Positions 32,401-44,648 of a stretch of DNA of 64,000 bases are shown piece after piece (position 1 is the stretch's first letter; the number at the start of each line of letters is the position of its first letter). The DNA comes from Phanerodontia chrysosporium (Eukaryota > Basidiomycota > Agaricomycetes > Polyporales > Phanerochaetaceae): assembly GCA_001910725.1 (NCBI GenBank), contig MJGA01000066.1, positions 1 through 64,000 on the forward strand. The letters are read 5' to 3'. The position numbers and the translations under genes were made by a program. Below the pieces are notes generated by a model. It saw nothing but the letters and a program-made list of their open reading frames with translations. It was not told the origin of the DNA and did no database searches.

Positions 32401-33638
32401 TGTTCCGTGGCTGGACAAGCGCAGTCGACCGCGCATAATTACAACACGTTTTTGTACCTGTAAATACGCACTCAGACGCTGAGACACGATATATCGGGAG
32501 TTACTCAGGACTTGCTTGCCGCGCTCGCACAGCTAGTTTACTGGTCAGAACTAGGACGAACGATCGTATCAGCGACTGCTATCCGGAGTTGAGTCTGAGT
32601 ATACGAGCGATGAATCGAGTAGGTCGTGACTTACCGTTGTTTGAGCATTAGGGTGCACACCGCCATTTAGAATGGAAGCAGTGCTGTAACTGTTCCATCT
32701 GCAATAAACGTGGCGTCGGGCAACTAGGCGGTGGTACGATGCTGCCGTTGCGCCAATCATGAGGCGAGTGCACCTGGTTCCGACCAAGTCCGGACCGGAC
32801 GACCCGGCTAGATGACTTCTGCATTACAAGATAAGGCCGACCAAGTCTTAGTCCAATCCTTCGAAGACGTAACACAGGAGCGGATGTGATATCCGCCAGC
32901 CGAAAGCAAATAGTCACGGCGCACCTTGAACAACTCGTGAGGGTCGTTTCTACGGCGATTGACCGATATACAGCGCCACACGAGCATGGTCGGTACAAAT
33001 TGGTAGGAATACTGTCACCTGGTGTCGCGCGATGCAGTCGATGGACATCGTGCATCAAGGTTTGCAGCGACTCGGACTTGGCCCCAGCCGTAGCAAGCCG
33101 AAGCGCGGGGACCATTACGTAAGCCGCCATCAGGGACGAGCGCATCAAAACGCCCTGGGGGATATCACATGCGAGTGCGGTTTCTCCGATCTGCATTGAA
33201 CCTCGACGAGCAGCTGGACAAGAAGACGATCAGGCCAGGTCTCGGCACAAGCAGCGATGCCCCGGAGCCTCCGCCGCATATAACAGGGCCCAAGGCGGGG
33301 CCCACCCCCAGCCCTCTCCACCCCCCGTCCCATCACGGAGGCTGCCCACCTGCCAGCCGCCCCCACACACCCACCGGGCCTCCAGGGACCACGACGCACA
33401 GGCCTCCCCCGCGAACCCATCTTCCCCACGCCCCTCGCAGGACACACGCCGCGTCCGTGTGCCCCGCTTCGTATCGCCGGCAGACCCTTGGCAAGCGCGG
33501 TGCGTTCTTCCATTCCTGCGCCTGTGCCCCACGCTGGCTGGCTTATATCAAGCCTCGCAGACCCCCCGCAGACCCTCCCGCAGCCCCATTCGCCCGTACG
33601 CACCCCCCGCCCCGCAGGAAGCAGCGCACGAACCGACC

Positions 33639-33889
33639 ATGCGTGCGTTCGACGACATCTACGTGCACCCGTCCTTCGCGCCCGAGCCCGCGCCGCGCGC
33701 GCAGAAGCAGTGGCCGCTCGCCGCCGTCGGCACCGCCGTGACCGTCGCGCTCGCCTCGGGCGTCGGCCTCGCCGTCGGCGTGCCTGGCTTCCTCTCCGCG
33801 TGCGTGCCTGCCCCCTCCTCCCGCCGCCTCTCCGCCGCTGACGCACGCGCACACGCAGACTGTCCGCAGGCGGCCAGATCTTTGGCTAG
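33639..33889 (+). CDS. Small single-pass membrane protein (63 aa)
   Basis: Two exons: 33639-33799 and 33859-33889, with a 59-nt intron (GTGCGT donor, CACGCAG acceptor). The N-terminal 26 residues are soluble (MRAFDDIYVHPSFAPEPAPR start). One membrane segment of about 25 residues follows (W-P-L-A-A-V-G-T-A-V-T-V-A-L-A-S-G-V-G-L-A) with glycine spacings, and the end is L-S-A-G-G-Q-I-F-G. The upstream 33290-33440 is extremely C-rich, as in housekeeping promoters of GC-rich fungi. The size and layout would suit a small organelle-membrane subunit, but I do not recognise the family. Confidence 0.6.
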
Positions 33890-34663
33890 CACTTGCGCGC
33901 GTCCCGCAGTTTCATGAAGTGCGTCCTTGTGCCTGTGTGCCCGCGCTGCGCGGAGTGCTGACCGCACACGTAGCCCCACCCCGCATGACCCACGACCCCG
34001 TGTATCAGAGTTTGTCGTATCCGCCTCCCGTGTTTCCATCTCTCAACGCAAAAGCTGTAATCGCGACTTCTACATACCGCTCGTGATGCCTCCCCCCATG
34101 TATACCACCCGTCTGTACTCTTCTTCTGCAATGATGTAGCATAATGGGACATTGGAAGATTCGCCTGATTGGGCTCTGTCCTTGCTGAGCGCACGGCTCG
34201 TGACGCCCTCACCGGTACCGTGCCCGCCTGGTCTTGCTTTGATTCGACACATCTTGGTGATTGAGTTCAAGCCCTGACCGGCTTCATTCCGCATCGTGGA
34301 GGGTGGTATGAACCGTCAGCCTTACCTCACGGTCGCTGAAAGACGTTAGGGTCAGATCCAGTCGTCCGTATGACCTGTGTAGCTCGGATCCGAAATCTGA
34401 GATCGAGCACTGCCGGAGGCCGCTAGCAGCCCAATAGATTCAAGATACTCGCACTGGTGGTAGCGAAGATGTCTTCACGCCGAGCGTCGGGCGGCGGACC
34501 ATGCATGCGCTCATTCGTGATAGCATATATTAACCTTGAGAGCGTACGAGTAGCAAACTGTGTCTTGATACAACATGGCGGACATCGGGGGCGGGGGGTA
34601 TCCGAAGAGCATCCAACGATCCTAAACATCCCGTCCGAGAACACGAAATCAGGCCGCCGCGCG

Positions 34664-35154
34664 TCACGGGGCGTCGCGCACGGCGCGCGTGCCGTGCACG
34701 CTGTCGCGGACGGCCTGGCCGGCGTGCTGCACGGCGTGGGAGCAGCGCGCGAGGAACGCCTGCCGCTTCTGCGCGGCGGCGTGCGGGCTGAGCGTGCGCC
34801 GCGTCTGCTTCTCATCCTTCGGGCAGTACGCGTTCTTGATCACGACGACCTCGACCTGCGTGCGCGTGCGCGTCAGCGTCGACAGAAGAGAAGGGGGAGG
34901 GGGGAGGGGGAGGGAGCACGCACGTCCTCGCCGGGCCCGCGCTGGATCTCGACGACCTTGTCGCGGCCCTCGCGCCACTCCGAGACGATGTCCCCGGCGT
35001 GCAGCGCCCGGTCGGGCGGGTTCTCCTCGCGGACGTCGTGCGCGTCGCTCTGCAGCATCTCTGCGGTGTCGTGCTCAAGCGGGGGTGCGGCCGCGGTGGG
35101 GGCGGCCTGCGGTGCAGCGGTGCTTGTCTGTGGTGTGGACGGTGCTGTCGCCAT
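34664..35154 (-). CDS. Hypothetical protein (140 aa)
   Basis: Two exons: 34924-35154 and 34664-34855, joined in phase 0 through a 68-nt intron (GTGCGT donor, pyrimidine-rich, GCACGCAG acceptor). The N-terminus is Ala/Pro/Thr-rich (M-A-T-A-P-S-T-P-Q-T-S). The folded part has H-A-G-D-I-V-S-E-W-R-E-G-R-D-K-V-V-E-I-Q, V-V-V-I-K-N-A-Y-C-P-K-D-E-K, then an Arg/Ala/His helix to R-A-V-R-D-A-P. There is no signal peptide or membrane segment. The GD-V-W-G pattern recalls small SH3/Tudor-like barrels, which is only a suggestion. It is convergent with the 63-aa protein, with 775 bp between their stops. Confidence 0.6.
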
Positions 35155-35199
35155 GGCACGGTGATATAGGTGTGCGCGCGCGGACTAGGGGTACATGAC

Positions 35200-36900
35200 A
35201 GCGGGGTGCAAGCGCGGCGCAGGGGGTGCAGGCGGCCTAAGTATAGCGGGCCCCTGCAGGCCGTGGTGTGCGGGAGAAGGTTCAGGAACGCGCACACGCG
35301 GCGTCGACTCGGGCGTGCGCGCGTGCGTCCTCGTCGGCGTCCTGCGCCCCGTCGCCGTCTTGTCGGACGAGCCCGATGGGTGAGCACGCTGTGCGAGACC
35401 AGAGGTCGGAGGACGTTGAAGGACGCAAGGCGTCGTCGTCGTCCGCGCCAGCGTGCGGCGCCTTACAGGTGACGTCACCCACGTGGCAGGCACCGGACTC
35501 CAGCCTTCGTGGCGTCCCCGCACGCTGATGGCGCGCCTCGGGGCCGACGTTCTGCCTCGCACGGAGGTGCGCGCTGGCCAGCATCCTGCGGCGTACAGCC
35601 CTCTCAAAAGTTATATGAGTCTGAGGCTGTAGAAGCGACTAGAAGCCAGAGAAGCCAGGCGCTCCTGGGATGGAGCTAATGTCACTCGCGTATTAGCGTG
35701 GTACTCTGCATGACCAGCGTACTCGTGGGAGACCCGGTTATATTCGCATTCGATGTAAGAACACGGCACCTGCGCAAATCATCCCACACAGCACTATTGT
35801 GGTGTGAGAAGATGGGGTCATCACTCGAGGCCGAGAAACACGATGTGCTTCGTCCTCCCGATCCGAATCGTGCGACCATCGGGAGGGCTCCCAAGATCTC
35901 TGTCGTTGGAGAGTGCGAGCTTCCACGAGATCTTACCACGAAGCTACAGAAGCGTACACATTGCGACCTTGTCGTCGGCCCTCCTATAACATATATCTGC
36001 GTACACAAAGAGTTCTTGCGAGCGTGTTGCGACTACCTGGAGGGATCACAACACCTGAAATCAGATCTACTATCTGCCTGGTGCGACTCAACGCTGCATA
36101 AAGGCTGTGCATAGCCAGCTCCGGTCACTTTCGAACTTCAATGGTGACCCTGAGATGGCTCTCAGCTTGCCCCGAGTTTGCTGTGTCGGAACGACATTGT
36201 CTCTACCAGAAACGTTCAGCGGCGTACATATTCTCGATCACAGCTCGCGCGCAATATATAAACAGAGGGGAAGTCGAGAACACGCGAATGTACCTGTGAA
36301 ATCCACTTGTCGACGCACTAAGAGGTATATGAGCCAGCCTCAGTAAAGGACCTGCACTTGAGCTTCGCGCCCGCGCAACATGTCGCTACAGTTGAGAATT
36401 GACATGAGACCCGTGGTTTGGTCAACAAGAATCTTCGTCATGGCGTAGAAGGATGCATGTCGCCTATTGAGTCAGATCTCTCGGTCAAAGATGGAGGACT
36501 CACACTACATCTCGACATCTGCGGTGTGAGGTGATAATGAAGTCAAATAGCATTCTTACGTGCAGCTTACCCTCACTTGTATCCTCTATCTTACATTCAC
36601 TTACTTTGCTTGACGTATTAGACGCCCCTTTCAAGTCCCACTTACAGCTGGAACTGATCAGCTTATCACGCTCATTTACTGGTAGCCGCAGGTTGCATCT
36701 TCATCCGCAACACCATCTACAGCCCTTGACATATCTCGTGCGACACTCTGCTGCCGCGGCGCAAACTGTACAGACGCACTACGTGGAGACCAGTCTTCTG
36801 ATCTGAAACCGCGCCGGGCACAGCATCGTTCGAATCACACGCGTGCAACCTGAGCAACGCCCCGAAAGTGCACTTCTTCCTCCCACCGCCAACCGCTGCA
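35200..36900. other. Intergenic region upstream of the F-BAR gene
   Basis: GC-rich at first (35200-35560), then ordinary. The frame 35698-36114 (+) has no recognised domain and I leave it uncalled. 36750-36918 is the likely leader/promoter of the F-BAR gene. Confidence 0.4.
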
Positions 36901-36918
36901 ACCTGAAAAGACACTGCG

Positions 36919-39900
36919 ATGTCTGCGCGGCGCCAGGCGTCGACCACTTCGCTCTCACGCTTCCAACGCAACCACACGCCGGACTTTGCTGATCGCTCGC
37001 TCGACTTCTGCAATGCCTTCTGGGGAACGGGCGACGCTGGGGTGGACGTGCTCTTCGCGAGGATGCGGGGGCAATGCGGACCATGGAGGAGCTCCGGAAC
37101 TTCTGGAAAGAGAGGTACGTCGTGCCTGCCGCCTCGCTGCCGCGCCCCCGCCGACCGTTGTGCGCGCAGGGCGATGATAGAGGAGCAGTACGCAAAACGC
37201 TTGGCCGGGCTCGCCAAGATAACGCTCGGGAAGGACGAGATAGGGTGCGTACTCGTTCTGCGTGTGCACGGCAGGGTGCTGAGCTCCCTGCAGCGAGCTG
37301 CGGAACTCGCTCGAGACCCTGCGCCTCGAGACGGAGAAGCAGGCGAGCTTCCACATGCACGTCGCGCAGCAGGTGAAGAACGACCTCGAGGCTCCCGCAA
37401 ACGCGCTCCTCAATCGCCAGCTGCACCACAAGAAGACGTATCAGTCCGCGATCGAGCGCGAGTTCAAGATGAAGCAGCAGCAGGAGTCCCTCGTCGCGCG
37501 CGCACGCGAAAAGTACGAGGCGGACTGCCTCCGAATCAACTCGTACACAGCACAGTCTACCATCATGCAGGGCAAGGAGCTCGAGAAGATCCAGAGCAAG
37601 CTCGAGCGCGCATATCAGACGGTCGGCGCGAATGAACAGGACTTCCAGAAGCTCACGCGCATCCTCCAGGAGACGACGGCCAAGTGGGAGCAAGATTGGA
37701 AGGAGTTCTGCGACCGCTGTCAGGATCTCGAGGAGGAGCGGGTCGAGTTCATGAAGGACAATATGTGGGCGTACGCGAATGTCATCTCGACTGTGTGCGT
37801 CTCAGACGACGAGGTGCGTTGACTACACCGTGCCTCAGTGCAAATGGCTCTAACATCATGGCCCCAGTCTTGCGAGCGAGTGCGGCTTGCGCTGGAGCAG
37901 CTCGAGCCTGAAAAGGACATGGAGACCTTTGTCTACAACTACGGCACAGGAAACGCCATCCCCAACCCTCCCGTCTTCATCAACTACGCCAAACCCGAGA
38001 CCATCACTACGGCTATGCAGCGGCCAGGCAGTCGCCCCGCCAACTTCCAACGTGTGACCGACCGCCCGCGCGACCTGTTTCCGCCACCCCAGCCACCCGT
38101 GGAGGACGACCTCGAACCGAGGGACAACACGGCGGGTATCGGCGCAGGCGGCGGCCGGGCTGAGCCTCCCCAGAATCAGTCTCGCCCTGCCAGCCGGGCA
38201 AGCTCTCGTCATCCCGCCCCAGCGCAGCAGCCGGCAACCACGTCTGCGCCTAATGGTAGGGGCATCAACGTCAACCGCGATAGCGTCTCCGCAGACCCGA
38301 ACGCAGAACCCATTGCCGCGAACGAACAGACGATGCTCAAGGTCGGCGACCGTGCGTACCCCGTGGATCTGTCGAACAATCCGCAGGAGCAACGATCTGC
38401 TGCTAACGGTGGCGCCCCAGCGCGCGTTGGCCAGGACGACGACCCGCTTGCACGGCAGATGGAGGCGCTCCGCGCAGGCAGCATTCGCAGGAGCCAGCAG
38501 AGTACGCCCCAGGAGCAGCAGCAGCAGCAGCAGCCTAGGCCTACCCATCAACCCAAGGACAGTGCCTCGCAGCTGTCGCCGCCACCTGGCGGTCGAGGCG
38601 GAGGCCCGCCCAACAAGCGCGACTACCGTCTGTCCGCAGAGATCGTCGTTGGTGGACCCCCACCGACGGCGTCGCGCCCGGCTTCGCCGAACCCACCTAC
38701 TGCTGTCCTCGCAATGCCGCCACCGTCGGCGCAACAGCCAGACCAGACCGTGCAGAACGTGCTGGCGGACTATGCGCAGTCGTTCCCTGGCGAGCGCAAG
38801 TCCGTGAGCAGGCCCGGAAGCCGTGCGGGTAGTATCAGCGGGCCTCAGGCAATCCAGCCCCCACAGACGCAGCCGACGCAGCCGCGGCACGGTCCGTCGG
38901 ACAGCATGGCGGGTGTGGGTGCACAGGGTCGGTCGCCGAGTCCCCAGCCGTTCCGCCCACCGTCGCGAGCACCGAGTCCTGCGCAGCAGCAGCAACATGG
39001 AGTCAGCCCGGGCATGCAGCGAAACGTCAGCCCCGCGGTCCAGCCTGGCCAGGTCCCGCCGCAAGCTGCCAACGCCCGACGCAACAGCTTCCGCACGCCG
39101 GCTGGTGCCGTCGGGGGCGTCGCGACGCCCTTTGCACAGGCCAACGGCGCGCTCCAAGGGCCCGGGCACAACTCGCGGCAGAGCTCGATTTCTCAGCAGC
39201 AGCGGCCGGTGTCGCCCAATCCTGTGGGCATCCAGCTCGACCCGTCCGGACGTGTCGTAGCAGACGAACTCGCGGAGCGCTACCGGTACCAGCAGCAGCA
39301 GCCCGCGGCAGCTCCGCAACAGCAGGCGTACCGCGGTATGCAGCAGCAGCCTGTTCGGCAGGGGAGCTACCCGCCCGTGCAGCAGGCCCCGCCGCCACAG
39401 GCCCCGTACGGCGCGCCGCCACCTGCACAGACTCCGATGTACGGCCAAAGCCAGGGCTATGTTCATCAGGCGCTGCCCCCGCCCCAGCAGGTCCCGCCCC
39501 CGACGCAACAGTACCCGCAGTCGTACCCGTACGGCCAGCCGCCCGTGCAGCCGCCCGTGCAGCAGGACTACGGCCGCGCCGTGAACGGGCCCGCGCGCAC
39601 GCAGTCCGTGAGCTACAGCCAGCCTGCGCAGCAGCAGCCCCCGTACGGCAACGGCGCGCCCCAGCAGTACGCGCCGCAAGGCTACGCGATGCGCGACCCG
39701 AGCCCCATGCGCGCGCCGTCGCCGCAGCCGCCGGCCCAAGCCATGCAGCCGTCGCCCACGGGCGCATACACGGACGACGGGCGGCCGATTCTGTTCTATG
39801 GTGAGTGTCTGTTTTCTCCTGTCGTCGCAGCGGGCGGAGTGCTCAATGGCTGGGTACAGTGACGGCGCTGTACGACTACCAGGCGGTAATCGACGAGGAG

Positions 39901-40038
39901 TTCGACTTCCAGGCGGGCGACGTGATCGCTGTCACTGCGACGCCCGAGGACGGCTGGTGGAGCGGCGAGCTCCTCGACGAGGCGCGCAAGCAGCCTGGGC
40001 GGCACGTCTTCCCGAGCAACTTTGTGCGGTTGCTGTGA
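36919..40038 (+). CDS. F-BAR and SH3 domain protein (Cdc15/Imp2/Hof1-like), 967 aa
   Basis: Cytokinesis scaffold of the PCH family, which binds curved membrane and organises the actomyosin ring and septum. Exons: 36919-37114, 37170-37244, 37294-37813, 37868-39800, 39860-40038. The F-BAR domain is residues 15-270: F-W-G-T-G-D-A-G-V-D-V-L-F-A-R-M-R-G, M-E-E-L-R-N-F-W-K-E-R, I-E-E-Q-Y-A-K-R-L-A and a long helical, charged coil. The middle (about 300-905) is Pro/Gln/Ser-rich and probably disordered. The C-terminal SH3 reads A-L-Y-D-Y-Q-A, then E-D-G-W-W-S-G-E-L and F-P-S-N-F-V. One base is missing in the G run at 37067-37071 (five G; six restore M-R-G-A-M-R-T-M-E-E-L). All later exons are open, so I regard the gene as functional. 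Confidence 0.9.
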
Positions 40039-40496
40039 TTCTCCCTTTGCAGAGTCGCAGAGGGGTGTAACTGATGACTGACGACCCTGCGACGTTTCTT
40101 TGTCACATTGCAAACATCACGAGTGTACGACGTTATCTGCGGACTTATGTTTATATCTTCGAGTTGCATCTGTGCTTTTTTTCACCTTTCTCTCTGTCGA
40201 CCCTCCTCTCCTTGTTTTCCATCCGGTCGCAACGCGTTGGCGCGTCACTTTTCTGCCTATTTATGCTCATCTTTGTTTGCATGTCATCCTCAGAGACTAT
40301 ATCCAATCCTGTTTCTTTTTGTATGTCATACACGCCAACGAGTAGCTGCTTGCAGAGTTTTGAGGGCTGTGGGAAAGCGTGCAAACAGGTGCAAACATGT
40401 GTTCGACCCCTCCGCGAGCGAGGGTCGCTTTGCCTCTTCTCCCAACTCTCACGACCCTCACGCTCCTTCATGCTTTTATTTCGCGACACCTTAAGA

Positions 40497-43400
40497 ATGG
40501 ATAAGATATTTGAACATATAATCTACATCGTCCATGTAATCAAGCGCTTCTGCGAAGACGCTCCTCCCGCCGTCTACCGTATCGTGCAGTACCCATGGAA
40601 GAGAAACAGACGTCCCCCTCCGCCAAATGTGTTACGTCCAGACGACCAGTTCTTTCTCACGGCGTGTCCCTGGTACTCACCCTCTGGTCCGCCATTTTAC
40701 TACACGTGCGGGGTCTTCGACGAGCCTTCCAACGTCGCCCCAGACCCTGCATTCTCTCTCGAGCATATTGGCGGCGGCACCGCGCAAGAACAGCTGCTCT
40801 CGGGCGTACTCGAGAGTCTCGGAGTCTCCGACTGGGAGATCACCCGCGGAGTCCTTGGCGCGTCTGAAGACCTTCCCCACATCGACCTGACACATCTCAT
40901 CCCGCTCATCATCTTCATATTGTCCGTCCTCACGCTCTGGCTGTTCGTGAAGGAACTGCTACCCTCCTCCAGCGAGGTGCAGCGGGTGCGGCTCGAGTCG
41001 ACAATCGTCCCGCACGTGAAGCAACGCTCCCTCATGCAACTCGCCTTCGGAAACATTGACGACCTGAGGTGTGGTCTGGATACCCTGCCTGTGCTCGATG
41101 GCGCGCCGTCCGGCCTGAAGGCTTCCTCGGAGGTACTTGAAGCCGAACTGTCCTCTGGCGAAATCGGCTCTGGCTGCGCTGCACTACCCTCTGGCGATAC
41201 TACGGTGGACCTAGCTCCCATGACATTCGTCGACCCTACGACGTTCGCGGCTGGAGATCCTGACTCCCCTGCACTCAACGCGTCTACTGGTTCCTTTGAC
41301 GCGCTGGATAGCGTTGTGATCAATGGACCTGGTTCTGGAGACTCCAACTTTCCGACTCTCGCTGCTCCTACTTCTGTGGCCAGCTCTGGTTCTGTGGACG
41401 GCTCTGGTGTTCCCACTACCGTGCCTTCCTTCGATGTCTTGGGACCTCTTCTCGCCGCTCCTTCTGATCTGGCGGTTTCGCTCATGGACGAGAACCTAGA
41501 GGAGTCTCTCTCTGACGAAGTCTTGCAATCTGCTGGTCTCATCACGCCTGCCGACTCCGTCGCCGAGGTCAGCGTCGGGAAGCCTGTTCTAGGATCAGTT
41601 GCTCCTCAAAGCTCGCCTATGGTCGTCCAAAATGCAGCGATCTCCTCGACCCGTGCGTCGTTCCGCCTTCCCCTGGCTGCAAACCTCGATATATGCGCTC
41701 GTCTCCCCGTTGTCGAGCCTGAAAATGACGACTCTGACTTTAAGACGCATACCCCTTCGGCCCCCGCAGAGCCGTGCGGTCATGAAGGCGTGGGCACGGC
41801 GCAAGCATGCTCCCAAGAGATCGTTGGGCAGAAGCCCTCCGCCGACGCTTCCGACTGTATTCCTGGGTCCCTGCAAGCCGCGGCTGAGCTGCCTGCATCA
41901 TCTTCAGGCGTATCCGGTGTGGGACTACCTGAATATATGCCATCCGACTGGTCTCAGGTTACACCGAGTAGTAATCTCAGCGAACGGCTTGGAGAGGCCG
42001 TCACGGCCCGGGATTGGACCACCATCAAGTGTTACATGAGCCTGCAAGAGGACCAAGCGAAAAGGTCGGGTTCGAAACGGATTACGCTCGTACAGGAACA
42101 CCCTCTTCCGATCCACTTTCCTGATCCTCATCCAATCGCGCCGTATAATACGGTCGAATCTTTCCCCGAGGTTGACGACGTATTTTGTTCGCATTCGCAT
42201 TCGATACCGCAAGCCAAGCCTTCTTTCTACAACGAACATCGTCGTGCACTGTCCGAGCCCCCTGCTTTCAGCGACCGCGAGTGGATTCGTTCGGAAGTCG
42301 TCGAACCTACTCCAAAGCTGTCCGCCACCAAGGCGCGTCTGGACATCTTCAAGGACCCACGCTGCCCAGTTTTGCCCGCCGAGGTCGACGAGCGTTTCCC
42401 GCTGAAGTCTCCCGAGCTGCAAGGCCACTTCTCGTCGATCGCAGCGCAGATGGGCTTCATCATGCACAACCGCAGCCATCTGCGATTCCAGCCACCTGCG
42501 CTGATCGACGCTGTTGTATCTGGCGAGCAGCTCGCTCTCAAGCTGGCGGTTGTTCCGGAGCTTAGGCGTAGACACTCAATTGGTGGTTTCCGTTTGTCGA
42601 AGTACGGGATGACCAAGTCGGCGTTCCTTCGTCCATACCTTCCGTGCGCCCTCTTCTCGTACCAGACCGACTGCGCCCTGACGTCTATTTTGCAGGTATC
42701 TGCGAGAGCAATTGACCTACGCCGAGGTGACCGGCGCTGGCATTACGCCTTGGGGTCGAGTCGTCACCATGAGCTCCGACGACAAGGGCTCTCCTGGGAA
42801 CCGCCTCGACAGGGCCAAGTTCCTGGACGTCAATAGGAGTCGCAGTGGTCAGGACATCAGCCACAATGGTGTCGGGCTCAAGGCGGAATACATACGCCCT
42901 CTTTTGCCTCTTAGACGGGATCCTACGCATCCGAGTGCAGCGTATGTGCCTCACTTGATGCAATATCTTAAGCTCATATTCTCCTTAGCACACCACCGAG
43001 GTCGCGAATTGCGGCTGGGGACTCCCAATCAAGCAGCCCGTGCGACTCCCCGGACCGTCCGCGTCGCCCTCGTTCCCTCACCACCGCTGTACCACACGAT
43101 TTGCGTCGCGCAAATAGCTTCCAGTTCAACGCATACATCTCTAGTCCTGAAAGTACCGAGCGCGTCCGTGCCAGGACGGAGACATCCTCCCCAGCGACGC
43201 CCGACCGAGCGAAGCGCGCACGTTTCGCGGAACCACTTTTCCAGCCTGCGACCCCTAGCGGCTTGTCGCCCTCTCCGTCTGGAAGCGTGCGCCCGCAGTC
43301 GATCCTTGCTCGCCGCTCGTCTGCCTCGCCGCTTCCGCGCCTCTCCATCGTCGGCCGCCCGCGCTCGTTGGACACGATTGTAGGCTCCCCGACGAAGGGC

Positions 43401-43577
43401 TCTCCAACGACAGCGGTCACCGCCGTGCACTCATGCATTGCGTCGGCGCCGTCTATGGATGCGATGGCCGCCATCGTGGGTGACGCCAAGGCGAGGGCCT
43501 ACCCTCGGATTGATGACGACCGTGCGCTCGAGCAATTTGAGACGGAGCTTGGGGTGGTCGGGTCTTCCGGCATGTAA
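40497..43577 (+). CDS. Large hypothetical membrane protein (993 aa)
   Basis: Exons: 40497-42643, 42696-42941 and 42989-43577, both introns in phase 2. The start at M-D-K-I-F-E-H-I is chosen because a longer open frame to 40074 reads through low-complexity leader. An alternative ATG at 40470 adds nine residues. Near residues 135-160 is one hydrophobic segment (H-L-I-P-L-I-I-F-I-L-S-V-L-T-L-W-L-F-V), probably a membrane anchor with a short N-terminal domain outside. The region 180-480 is acidic and Ser/Pro-rich. A more ordered part follows (about 560-760: A-V-T-A-R-D-W-T-T-I-K). The C-terminus is Ser/Pro/Arg-rich with many S-P sites. I do not recognise a family. It lies in tandem 460 bp after the F-BAR gene. 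Confidence 0.75.
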
Positions 43578-43945
43578 GGGTGTGTGTCTATCCTCTTCAT
43601 GCACGTCATTCGTTTCGTGTTTTGTATGTCTTTCTGTTCTCCATGCATTGTAGCGATACCTTTGGATATGTACTTCGTGTATAGTAATAATCTGTGATAT
43701 GTGATATTGGCTTGTTTGTTCTCTCCCCGTCACGGGGTGTGCGCTGCATCAGCCGCAGTGTCAAGGCGTACTGTGTGGTGCGTATACATTACTCGTCAAG
43801 TTCTCCACCTTCCAGCTGTGCTAACTCGCAATTGACAGCACAAGCCCTGGATCTTCAACGTAGCGCCGAGGCGGCTAATACTTACACAACGGGCAAAACC
43901 CTTGTCCAGTCGTGATCGGTTGAGCGACTGGGCTGCGTGCCCAGT

Positions 43946-44002
43946 AGCTTGTCCAGTTGCTTGTCCAGTGTCTTGTCCAGTAGCTTGTCCAGTCGCTTGC
44001 CT
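43946..44002. repeat. 12-bp tandem repeat (nnCTTGTCCAGT)
   Basis: Four head-to-tail copies of a 12-bp unit containing CTTGTCCAGT with variable two-base spacers, then a decayed fifth. A further isolated copy lies at about 43900. The surroundings (43600-44640) hold no supported gene; a short direct duplication (ATTCATCGT … GCAGACTATGT) lies at 44540-44602. Confidence 0.75.
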
Positions 44003-44648
44003 GGCGTTTCACCCGTGGGAACTCCCTCGCGATTGGCTGACGTGAAATATTACTAAGCGTACCCCGAGAATGGCAGCGACGCACCGCCCTCTGTGGCCGG
44101 CCGCCGCCGTGTAGGTGCACTGCTCTCGGCGATATTTCCAGGCATGAAACGCACTTATTATATTATTGATATCCTCTGTTAAGTTCATTCTCATATATCA
44201 CCAATATTATTTGCAAGCTGCGAGGAATTCGGTCAATTGTGCTGGAGACAAGCTTATGACGTCAGATAGACGCAGAGCCAGGCGCTCGCGACGACTCGCG
44301 CAACGGCAAAGGGTGACTCAGCGATATCTTCTGCTCATGCCAGCCGTTAGACCGCGAGCGACGTACCAACGTGCGTTCCACATAAATTGAATCATTATAC
44401 TCTGGCTTCCATCGCGTCACGTCCGATAGGGCTCATGTATTCATGTCCAGGTCAAGAACGGACGCGACGGTGCCGAGACCAATGTGGGCGTTCATCACAC
44501 AATTCGCGCACCTATGCAGGGCGAGATGATATGTCGAGCCATTCATCGTGACGATACAGTAGCAGACTATGTCACAATCATTCATCGTAGAGCAGACTAT
44601 GTTTTACAATATGTAGTTTTGCGATACAGCAGCGTATATATCGATCGT

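Noticed and set aside
33145..33852. Overlapping Arg- or Pro-rich frames on both strands around 33.2-33.9 kb
   Set aside because: C-rich promoter region; only the short two-exon membrane protein has sensible splice sites and composition.
37856..39739. Long open frame (627 codons) on the minus strand inside the F-BAR gene
   Set aside because: Arg/Leu-rich shadow of the GC-rich, Pro/Gln-coding exon on the plus strand; no domain of its own.
40074..40496. Upstream extension of the 993-aa membrane protein
   Set aside because: Low-complexity Phe/Leu-rich leader close behind the F-BAR stop; better start at 40497 or 40470.
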